Source of the DNA: Nageia nagi
Lineage: Eukaryota; Pinophyta
DNA: 64,000 nucleotides
Assembly: GCA_050084985.1 (NCBI GenBank)
Contig: JBITNC010000001.1
Location: 28,396,001-28,460,000 of the forward strand
Direction: 5' to 3'
Position 1 is the stretch's first letter. The number at the start of each line of letters is the position of its first letter. The position numbers were made by a program, and so were the translations under genes. Of the stretch, positions 46,892 to 56,399 are shown piece after piece. Below the pieces are notes generated by a model. The model was not told where the DNA came from and made no database searches. It worked only from the letters and a program-made list of their open reading frames with translations.

Positions 46892-47563
46892 TCAAACTTC
46901 ACTCCCCCTTGAGGGCAACTTCACCAACCTGAGAGAATCCCTAAGCTTACTGAACTGTGCTTTAGGAAGGGGCTTGGTGAATAAATTAGCGGAGTTTTCA
47001 GTAGATGGACAATACTCCAAGTGTATGATGTCATCTAGAACCTTCTCCCTAATAAAATGGGCTTGGATTTCCACATGTTTGGTTCTCTAATGGAACACAG
47101 GATTCTTAGCTAAAGAGATAGCCGATTGATTGTCTGAAGAAATAAGAGATGGGCCATTTTGCTCATACCCAATTTTGTTTAGAATATGCCTCATCCAAAT
47201 AGCTTCTTAGGTGATAATAGACATGGCTTGATATTTGGCTTCGGTGGTAGATAGAGTCACAGTAGGTTGCTTCTTGGAAGCCTAAGAGATAGCACCTGAA
47301 CCAATGCTAAACACATATACAGAGGTTGATTTTTTGTCATCTCTATCTCCCCCATAATCAGAATCTGAGAACCCAGAGAGAATAATCAAGGGCACTTTGG
47401 AATACTTAAGAGCAAGATCCTTTGTCCCTACCACATACCTCAAGATTTACTTAACAGCATTGAGGTGCTCAGCATATGGTTTTTGCATGAATCGTGCCAT
47501 CAGATTCACTGTAAAGGTAATATCAGGTCAAGAGATAGTCAGATACAGAAGACTACCAATCAA
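46892..47563 (-). pseudogene. RNase H remnant of copia element B
   Basis: Minus-strand frame with GFSDSDYGGDRDDKKSTS (about 47335-47395), TLSTTEAKYQAM (about 47215-47255; the Glu that usually follows Ala is Lys), SSDNQSAISLA (about 47115-47150) and the end block NSANLFTKPLPKAQF (46960-47005). These are the copia RNase H blocks with the catalytic Asp, Glu and Asp still visible. TAG stops fall at Trp and Gln positions. The frame ends at 46892. Confidence 0.87.
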
Positions 47564-48214
47564 TTACCTATAAGCTATAGCATCAGCTAATTGAGAATTT
47601 GAGCTTAGAGATACAATGATTCCAGGAGAAATAGGTATTGCAGCATATCTACACTCCTCCATTCCAAACTTTTGCAAGATGTCTAATATATACTTAGATT
47701 GACTAAGATAAGTACAATCTTTGTGTTGGTATACTTGCATCCCAAGATAGTAATGCAATAGACCTAGATCGGTCATTTCAAATGTTGCCTTCAGTTTGGA
47801 TATGCACTCTTGGATGATTTCAATATTATTGCCAGTTATGAGAAGATCATCCACATAAAGGAGAATTAAGACCACATATTTTCCTTGATTGAGTACATAG
47901 AGATCTGAGTCAAAGAAGCACTTGGAAAAACCAATATCTGTAAAGAACCCTGAAATTTTCTTGTACCATGCTCTAGGTGCTTGCTTAAGTTCATACAAAG
48001 ACTTCTTTAGCTTGCACACAAAAGACTCTTTACCTTCTAGAATAAATCCTTCTAGTTGATTCATGTAGATTTCTACATCCAAGTCACCATTGAGAAATGC
48101 ACTCTTGACATCAAGTTGAAAAACTTTCCATCCTTGAGCTTTAGAAAGAGCAAGGATTATCCTGACAGTAGGCATCTTGGCCACAGGAGCAAAGGTTTCC
48201 TCAATCAATACCAT
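47564..48214 (-). pseudogene. Reverse transcriptase of copia element B
   Basis: A continuous 216-codon segment carrying ETFAPVAKMPTVRIILALS, QLDVKSAFLNGDLD, YELKQAPRAWY and LLYVDDLLITG, with the YVDD pair at 47847-47858 intact, then DLGLLHYYLGMQVYQ. It begins after a frame break near 48215, upstream of which the first RT block ([11 protein letters not shown]-like) is in another frame. It is the best preserved part of this element. Confidence 0.9.
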
Positions 48215-48215
48215 A

Positions 48216-49451
48216 TTTTTGAGTGAATCCTTTGGCCACTAACCTTGCTTTGTATTTTTCAATTTCTCCATCAAAATTGTACTTGACCTTATATATCCAT
48301 TTATTTCCAATCACATTTTTCTCATTGGGATAAGGAACCAAATCCTAAGTTTCATTTTTTATGAGCACCTCATACTCAACTTTCATAGCTTCCATCCAAC
48401 ACTCTTGCTTGGAAGCTTCTTTGAAGGTTGATGGCTCATTCTTATTTTCAATTTTGGCAAATAAAGATTTATTCAAGGTCATACTCCTTGTAATTCTTTG
48501 AGCTAGAGAATTTTGCTCTTATGGTGACTTCCCTACATTATCATCCAACCAGTTTGGTGTAGGCAAAGAATCATTTGAATCAGACACCTCAGCATGAGAA
48601 GTCATATCCTCAAGAAGTTCATTGAACTTGACATCCCTAGAAACAAAGACTATTTTATGGGATGAGGAGTAGAGCCTGTAACCTCTATGCTGATTATCAT
48701 ACCCCATAAAGATGCATTTTTCTGATCTTTTATCCAAATTCTTTCTTTTCTCTGAGGTAATGAAGGCAAATGCATCACAATCGAAGACCCTAAAGTGTGA
48801 GATGTTAGGTTTCTTTCCTATCCATGCTTCATATGGAGTTTTACCTTCAACTGCTTTAGTAGGACACCTATTTAGGGTGTGAATAGTAGTGTGAACAACT
48901 TCACCCCATAAGAAACTAGGAAGGTTACCCAACATGCACCTTGGCCATTTCCATAATGGTTCGATTCTTCCTTTTAGAAACTCCATTTTATTGAGGGGTG
49001 TAAGGGATTGTGAATTACCACTTGATCCCATGTTTTACACAATAGTCATTAAACTCATTGCTATTATACTCACCCCCATTATCAGATCTCAACATCTTGA
49101 TCTTAAAATCAGTTTGATTTTCAACAAGAGCCTTGAAGTCTTTAAACCTGTCAAAAGTTTGATCCTTGTGCTCAAGTAGATAACCTAAATGTCATCCTAC
49201 TGAAGTCATCAATGAAGGTCAGAACATAAGAAGCTCCCCCTAGAGACTTAGTCTGAACCCATCAAATCTGAATGCACAAGTTGAATAGGATGAGTAGCTC
49301 GAGTTGCCTTATCTTTTTCAAACTTTTGCCTATTCATCTTTCCTAGAATGCACCTTTCACAAAGACCAATTATGGGTGAAATATTAGGTAAAACTTCCAT
49401 AAGTTCTTGATTTTTCATATCTTGAATACTCTTGTGGTTAAGGTGCCCTAA
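48216..49451 (-). pseudogene. Integrase remnant of copia element B
   Basis: The zinc-finger end (LGHLNHKSIQ, then CERCILGKMNRQKF; about 49330-49440) is followed by a badly shifted core (about 49050-49250). A 170-codon open segment (49031-48519) then contains the C-terminal core and GAG-style tail: TIHTLNRCPTKAVEGKTPYE, ISHFRVFDCDAFAF and KSEKCIFMGYDNQHRGYRLY-like blocks. The middle has lost its frame, so a complete Asp-Asp-Glu centre cannot be read. Confidence 0.83.
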
Positions 49452-50803
49452 TCATTGATGCCAAAGATTGCCCTTTGAACAAACATTTGCAGCAAGACAC
49501 ATCTTTGAAGGAACTTGATCCATAATATAAAGGTCATCCTTTACTGATCCTTTCATGAAGGTGGCAAGTCCTTTCTTAACACACCAGGAGTGTGAGGTAA
49601 ACTCAAATGAGTATCCTTTCCTTGTAATCTGAATTACAAAGATAAGATTCATCCTTAGTTTAGGCACATAAAAGACATTATCAAGAGCCTTTCCATGAAT
49701 CTTCACACTCCCTATTCCTTGAACATCAAGGATTGAATTATCACCTATCACAACTGCATCCTTCTTGTACTTATGAAAGTTTTCAAACTTATCCTTTTCA
49801 TAACACATGTGATTAGTGCATCCTGAATCAACAATCCAATCATTTGAAATAGTTTGAGTCATTGAGTAGTAGGCAATAGTAGCAGCATGCTTGTTCTTCT
49901 TTTTATTATTGAAATTTCTCACATTTGCATTTCTCTTGCCTTTTTGAGCAAATTTATTTTTATGACAATCATACTCTTTGTGCCCAAAGATGCCACAAAA
50001 GTTATAATTTCCATCAAACTTTTCCTGTGGTGTTGGATTGCTTGATCCAGCTTTGTCATTCCTTTGCATGAAGTTGCCATTATTGTTGCCCTTTTTCTCA
50101 TACTTACTGAAGGTAGATGAGGATTTGTTATATTTGAATTTATAATGTTTGAACTTCTTCTTAAAAGGAGTTTTGGTTGCTCCTAGAGCAATGCTATTGT
50201 CCTTTGGAGAAAAGTTCAACATTTTCTTATTCAAAGTTTCCTCATGCTTCAAAAGGAGTCTAGAAAGGTTATCAAGAGAGATGACATATTCTTCATCATC
50301 GAGCCTAGTTTCCATAACCATGAAAAAGTTACTGAACTTTGTAGAAAGGCTTTGAAGAATGATGAAGACCATGAACTCATCATTGATCTAGTTGCACCCA
50401 CAACCAACCAGTTGTGTTCTGAGGTTAATGATTTTGTTCAAGTAAATAGAAGCACTTTCATCTTCACCTTGATGATATTGCAACAATTTTGTAAAATAGT
50501 GAACCTCCTTGAAAATTTTGACCCAAGGTAAATTTTTTTCATCCTATCCCAAGCTTACTTTGTTGATGTTGAAGAAGAGATCATGAGAAGTACGTCATCT
50601 AAAATTGCATGATAAATCATTGAAGTTGCTAACTCATTATTTGAGTTGTAGATTTCAAGAGCCTTCTCATCTATAGGAGTGACCAAATCTTCATTAACTA
50701 TCTGCCATAGCTTCCTTGCTTGTAACTCAGCTTTCATACGAGGTTCCCATATGCCAAAGTTGGAACCATCGAGTATATGCTTGGGTATGAAGGTTTCAAC
50801 CAT
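49452..50803 (-). pseudogene. Gag and protease of copia element B
   Basis: The likely start is the ATG at 50803 (MVETFIPKHILDGSNFGIWE), a typical copia gag entry with a second conserved block QARKLWQIVNEDL. A shift or stops near 50400-50550 break the frame. The second segment (50372-49452, 306 codons) continues gag with a basic stretch, then a zinc knuckle whose first Cys is Tyr (YNFCGIFGHKEYDC, about 49967-50011). It ends with an intact protease site WIVDSGCTNHM (about 49817-49850) and the junction to integrase (DQVPSKMCL). Asp-Ser-Gly is preserved here, unlike in the copia at 16537-21936. Confidence 0.88.
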
Positions 50804-53722
50804 TGCTACACAAAAGTAAATAAGCAAGAAGAATGAATAAATTTCTACAGTTTACCATATATACAAATCAAACATTGATAAGTAAACATGTCCCACATGT
50901 GCAAACTTATAAACCAAGATCCATAGAAAGATAAAGTTGAGGTTGTTTTCTTGTATAGAATTAGGCCTTCACCTGGATGCCCGTAGAGTGGAGCCCAAGT
51001 ACTTCCAGTCCTCAACCAGTTCACCTTGGTCAGTAATATACTCTCTAAAGGAGAAGTACCAACTATTTTCCAAGGATCTGATGTATCTTGAACCAACCAT
51101 TTTAATTATCTTGTTTAAGGTTTTCAAGTTTTTCTCTTAGGTTATCAGTATAATCCCTGAATGGACGTGTAGACATGTGGCATCACTACACACATGCCTG
51201 TCCACCTAATAGAGTTATGTCCAATCTAATAGAGGTCTTAGGGGAATTAAGATGGATTTACCACCACTTGGTTCTTCGACTAAAAGGGCTCCAGTCTGCC
51301 CTATCCTCATCTCGTGGCTCCCCAAACAAGTCATGTTGTGGAAAAGTACATGCAATGTGTTCATTTTAGGGGCTACTTTCAATATTTTGTGTTTTGTAAG
51401 TATAAAGCAATTATGTAAAAATATAAAGTAAAGTATTAAAAATACATCATCCATAAGAACTTGAAACCTTAAGAGTCCAATGGGTTTTGTACTAACCCCT
51501 AAAGGACATTTTTACATTTTGCATACTTGCTCAAGTTCATAAATTCATTCAACACTTTAATGAATTTAAAAGGCTAAGTCCTACTTAGCATTAATCCATA
51601 ACTTAAAAATTAAGTAATAAATATGCATCATTTATCTTAAAAAAAATGCATTATTTAACTTAAAATTTTAAGTACTAAGCATGCTTTATTCCTACACAAG
51701 ATTAAGAGGCATGCATTACAAATTTAGCATGCAAGATCTAGATAAGGTTTTAGGTAAAAAACTATACAAATTCCCCCTTTTTTTTTACTTAAAGTTTTAT
51801 CCCTAAAACTTGTATGCTAAAAAAAATTATCTTTTAAGTATGCATTTATATTTTAAGTATAAAAATTTCTCTTGTTTACTTAAAAAATAGCATACTTAGA
51901 TTACCTTAGCAAAAATTTTACTAAAAAAGTTTTGCCTAAGTAAATTACCATACTTAGAGAAAATTATACTCCAAAATATCCTCCATGTGCCATATTTTTC
52001 TAAAAAAAATTGGAATTTCATTGAAGAGTAATGATGTATCTACTTACTTTAAAGTATTATAGTCAATGCTTAAAGTTGGAGTATAAGTACTTTTAAGTGC
52101 ATTTAATAGGAACAAATGACTTGTAAGCAAGCAAAAAATATTAAATGCCTACCAAAAAGTATACATTTGCTTCTTGGGAGCTTGCAAGTATTAATGAAAA
52201 AGAAAGGAGACCTATGCTTAGTTAATGCTCCTTTTACCTCAAGCACTCCAAGTCAAAAAAATAAATGCTTTTAGGTAAAATAATGATGGCTACCCTTCCC
52301 TTACCAAGAAGGAGTAAACATTGCCTTGCAGGTGCATTTAAGTAGTCAATAAAAAAAAATTAAATGCACAAAGACTTAAGGGTTTGGTTGAGTCCTTAAG
52401 ACTTAGGTGAGTGGTGAGGCACTCACCATGTTCAGACCTGATGAGGAGGAGAAGGAGGAGGAATTGAGTCTGCCCTATAGGGAGACCATCGCTGCGAGGA
52501 GGGGGGGGCTACAGTAAGGAGACTACCATCGCGAGGAGGATGGTATGGTAGTAAAATCTGCATGAGGGGGAGTGAAGTTTACTGTGTGTGTAAATGTCAA
52601 AGAAGGATGCTAGAATTGACTCTTGATATTGACAAGATAGTTGAAATGCTCGTGATGGCTTTTTTTGGCATTGATGAATATCTTCTTCGCTTAAAAATTA
52701 TGTAGTTAAGCTGGGGATGTTGAGATGAGAAATCTGGATCATCGAGATCATCTGCAGCATTTTCTATGAAGCCATAATCGCCATCATCCCCATCATTATC
52801 AAAGTTCAAAAATGCCTCCATCCTAATCGCTCTCCTCTAAATACTCTCCATCAAATGCATCATGCATATCATCATCAAAATCCATTTTCCTACTGAGGAT
52901 GCTCATGGAGGAAAGACAAGGGGCAATTTTGTGTAGGTGGAACATGTGTTAGGACTACTATAAGAAAACCAGGTGGTATTGTCAAGCAAGGTGACCTCGC
53001 TATAGGCAGCAATGAAGGTGACACCATCTTAAACCTGGCAGTATTCAGGCGAGGGCTCTCCCCACCCGTTCTCATAGCCAATCTCTTTGCAAAACTCCTC
53101 CCAATTTTTGATGAGGCAATTTTGTTAAAAAAAATTCGTAAACCCTTTCAATGTATCCATTTTATAAGCTATAAGATCATTTTTTTGCTTGATAAAAGAT
53201 ATATATATATATATATTAAAAAAATGCAATTGTTGTATGTTATTCTCTTAAAAAAAAGCTCACATAAGAGGTTTTTAAAAAAAATTGCATTATATGGCTA
53301 TTATGACCATAAATAAAGGGTTAACATTTTTTTTTTTTTAAATGTTAGTATTCTAATGAATATAATTCCCTCTTTAAAAAATGAGATTATACCTTCTCAA
53401 ATTTTACCTCACAAGTAAGTAAAATGTAATTACTTCTCTCAAATTTTTACACTAAATTTGTGTAAAAATTTGAGTATTTCCAAAAAAAAATTAAGTTTAA
53501 CTATAACATATTTTACAAAAATAAGCTCCAATATCTCACAAAATATGTTAGTATCTAATGCAATAATCCTTAAGATAACCAAAGGAGGAGGAAATTTATA
53601 CCTTCTCTTAGTTTTACCTCACCAATGGGGTGTAAGATGAGGAATGAATAAGGATCACTAAGATGTAGCTTCCACACCAAAAAGAAAAGCTTTCACACCA
53701 AGAAGAAGAGCTTTCACACCAA
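50804..53722 (-). other. Long leader of copia element B
   Basis: About 2.9 kb between primer-binding site and gag. The block nearest gag (about 51120-51390) matches 33745-34000 of copia element A, including ACATGACTTGTTTGGGGAGC. Its middle is A/T-run rich. A GC-richer island at about 52440-53110 is absent from element A and contains the Ariadne-type fragment. TATATATATATATAT lies at about 53200-53216. Confidence 0.8.
52590..52885 (-). pseudogene. Captured N-terminal fragment of an Ariadne-type RBR E3 ubiquitin ligase
   Basis: From an ATG at 52885 the minus strand reads MDFDDDMHDAFDGEYLEESD. In a shifted frame come an acidic stretch ending DYGFIENAADDLDDPD and the SSQHPQLNYII block. A further shift gives LSEEDI, and another gives ITSISTILSISRVNSSILL. 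Plant Ariadne (ARI) proteins start with just this order: acidic Asp-rich N-terminus, Y-x-F-x-E-x-D/A-x-D-D, NY-x-x-L-x-E-x-D-I-R, and a helix with VLSIS-x-V-x-x-x-x-LL-R-H. A TGA then replaces the Arg of LLRH (about 52600). No RING domain is present, so only the first part was captured. At least two single-base shifts and two stops have accumulated, so it is not a working gene. Frame 52905-53107 upstream is also coding-like but unassigned. Confidence 0.75.
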
Positions 53723-53734
53723 GCTCTGATACCA
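53723..53734 (-). other. Primer-binding site of copia element B
   Basis: TGGTATCAGAGC on the minus strand, two bases from the 5' LTR, followed by TTGGTGTGAAAGC as in copia element A. Confidence 0.93.
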
Positions 53735-53736
53735 AT

Positions 53737-54227
53737 TGAAGGAGTTAGATCTAGACTAATCTTCAAGGTCCAATACTATAGAAAACTCAATCATTCAACA
53801 TCTATAAGCTAATAACACCATTCACACAAGATAACACAAATATAATGTGGTTCCTCCCTCCTTGGGAGTACATCCACAACTAGATCTCAATTCTCAATCT
53901 ATGCACCCTCTTACTACAATTCCTTTCTCTCCTACACAAACTAGTAGAGTAATCTTACTCCAAAAACTTAGTTATGTTACAAGAAAAGAGGCCCTCTATT
54001 TATAGCATGAGAGCACCTCCCTAACCTCCCTTTCACCCAAGGGTAAGGTTAGGGTTACAATAAATGTATTACCTAACTTTAACCTACCAACTAACCACAT
54101 GGTAAGATCAAAGTCTACATAATAAATAATTCAATTAATCCCTTAAGGTATCTACATATTCTTTAAGTGATTAATTGAATTTACAAGGAGTTTAGATATT
54201 TACAATATTTCATTACAAATTCTAACA
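53737..54227 (-). repeat. 5' LTR of copia element B (491 bp)
   Basis: Direct repeat of 45536-46026 with equal length and about 97% identity by eye. GTTTG follows it. Confidence 0.95.
53997..54004 (-). promoter_or_regulatory. TATA box in the 5' LTR of copia element B
   Basis: TATAAATA on the minus strand, at the same place as in the other LTR (45796-45803) and comparable with TATAAATAG in copia element A. Confidence 0.65.
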
Positions 54228-54412
54228 GTTTGGGGGTTACAATTAGGGGTTAAGGTAAGTGACTAGGGTAAGGGGTTAAGCTTAAGATAAGTGGTTAAGG
54301 ATTAGGTTTAGAATTTAAGGTTATAGTTAGGGTTAAGAATTATGGGTTAAGCTTAGGGCTAGTGTTAGTGGTAAGGGTTAGGGGAAAGCATTTGGGGTTA
54401 GAGTTAATGTAC
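54228..54412. repeat. Degenerate telomere-like array, G-rich strand on plus (end)
   Basis: GGGGTTA, GGGTTAAG and TTAGGG-like units continuing 39989-40698 and 45512-45535 on the other side of the insertions. They fade out near 54412. Confidence 0.88.
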
Positions 54413-55091
54413 ATGCACAAATATATATTTATATATGGAATCATGTACAATGCATTACATGATTTAACAATTAATGCTAATCATGATCTTGTATATTTTT
54501 CAATGTTATTACTACAAGGAGGGATCGATAATTGTATTGAGAGGGAATTTTATATTTTATTTTTGATTTTTGGCATGGTACTTAATGTCATTGGTCAAAT
54601 GTTGATGGACAAAATCTTCTAAGATTGATTTTCATTATCTTTTTGGTTCTAGTTTACTTGTAGTTCTTGTATAAATGATTTTTTTTTTTTAATTTTAAAA
54701 ATATTATAAATAATATGAGTAATGATTTTTGATTTTTTAAAATTTGATAACATATGATTTAGTGGCTTACATATCTATGTTGACCAAGTTGAATAATGTG
54801 TTCTCATATGAGGAAGAAATACCTTATATTTCTCAAAAGAGGATGAATGTATCTTTAGGTGATGACAAGCTTTCTTACATTCCTTAAATGAGGACATATG
54901 TTCATCAGATGAGGATGAGATGGAGATGACACCAAATTATCAAAGGAAGAGTATATATGAGGTATATATGATTAATCAAGACATAAATTTCATTCAAGAA
55001 ATTAGATATGTAGAAATTTAAGATCTTCTTAATTCTTACTTTGATGATATTATGTGAAATATTTAACTTAATATTATAATTAATGTTATAG

Positions 55092-55976
55092 GAAGGAACA
55101 ATGTATCTTAAAAGAAGGATGAAAATTGATGAATTTGATGATGATCATGAGGTAATTAGCATCAAAATTTTATTTTATTTTAGAATTTTTATTAAATTAA
55201 ATTACAATAATTATATTAAATTAAATTCAAATTCATCATATGAAGAGAGAAAAAGATGAATATGGAAGAACATGTAGAAGAACAAGACTTCAAAGAGAAG
55301 TGGTACACATCATTGTAAATGAAGAGCCATTTGATCTACCATTGGATATTCTTGGTGATATTTCTTTATCAGATCATCTACAATATTTATATCATAATAC
55401 ATATGATCATATGACATATAGTGCATGACCAATCAAGACCTTTTTCAAAAGCTTTTGAAAGATTCAATTATTATGATCATTCATACATGATTACATCTTT
55501 AGAATATCTGCATGATGCTAGTATGGGTTTATTTATATTATATTATGTGTGTGTTAATCATCATATAGTACCACCTACATTGATGTATTTTTGTGGACCA
55601 ATTTACAAGCAAGGTATTTGGAGATAGTATATTATCATCATATATGTTCAATATGTCCACATAAAATATTTATATAAATGGTCATAGTGCAATAGAAGAT
55701 TGAAAAATATTTTTGTACATTGATGATCGATAAAAAATACATGGAAATATTGCAAGATACATAAATAAGACCAAAGGTACCACACACACACCAAATTGTG
55801 AATTTGTAGAATTTTAAAATGATCAAAAAGATTAGATGTATAAAAAAATGTGTAGTTATGTAGGTATAGTTCATACTAGAGATCTTTTACTTGGTGATGA
55901 GTTTTGGGTCTACTACAATTACACAATACCTACTCCAATATGTAAGGAACATTTGAATTCAGGAGATTAAAATGAT
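55092..55976 (+). pseudogene. Decayed SET-domain gene upstream of the CACTA transposase
   Basis: An open segment (55240-55428) begins MKREKDEYGRTCRRTRLQRE. A shifted segment (55421-55627) then reads DASMGLFILYY and PPTLMYFCGPIYKQG. A further frame reads GDSILSSYMFNMS, IYINGH, GNIARYINKTKG, THTPNCEFVEF and finally TRDLLLGDEFWVYYNY, ending at a TAA at about 55970. This is the SET order: G-x-F entry, G-x-x-Y, S-Y-x-F, the N-x-x-R-Y-x-N cofactor motif, P-N-C, and the closing E-x-x-x-x-Y. SET proteins methylate lysines, usually on histones. Some bases between segments look like introns (GT at 54962, AG at 55090-55091), which is weak. Several stops are TAG or TAA at likely Gln codons. It could be a host gene remnant or cargo of the transposon. 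Confidence 0.65.
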
Positions 55977-56399
55977 TAATATTTGTATGGATATATGGAC
56001 ATTGTTACTATTTAATACAAAATATTTGTATTGATGAATGGATATATGGACATTGTTACTATTGGATATTTGTATGGATGTATGAAACTAATATTATTGT
56101 TATTTATTTTTGTTAATTATTTTAATGGTTAATTTGTATGTAAAAACTAATTAATTAATTTCATAGGCACATAAATTTTCAAGAATATATTATACATCAT
56201 TTCATCAAAAAAATATAGGTAGGAGAAAATGGGAGTAACTATGCAATGTATTAAGTGTTGATGCATATGAACAATCCCTAATAGACCTAAATCCAATAGC
56301 TCATGTTCCTAGAGTCATGTTCTCAAATACTAATAATAATGAAAGAGAGAATAATATTACTCATCAAGAATAAAGTGCAATAAATGATTTACTTCAGTT

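Larger units (their letters stand above)
45536..54227 (-). mobile_element. Copia element B, inserted in telomere-like repeat, carrying a host gene fragment
   Basis: LTRs of 491 bp at both ends and a perfect target duplication GTTTG (45531-45535 and 54228-54232). By eye the LTRs differ at 15 of 491 positions, the youngest insertion in the window. The interior on the minus strand has a PBS, a 2.9-kb leader, gag, protease, integrase, RT, RNase H, a tandem repeat and a PPT. The flanks are G-rich telomere-like repeat on plus; only 24 bp separate it from the non-autonomous gypsy-like element. The leader contains part of an Ariadne-type E3 ligase gene. The coding region has stops and shifts, so this copy is not autonomous. 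Confidence 0.95.

Noticed and set aside
52890-53081. Continuous 63-codon minus frame as the captured gene's protein
   Set aside because: A different frame over the same bases (52905-53107) reads more like real protein, and neither matches a family I know; only the Ariadne part is claimed.
53199-53216. TATATA microsatellite as a regulatory element
   Set aside because: A short AT dinucleotide run in an AT-rich leader is expected by chance and lies away from the LTR promoter.
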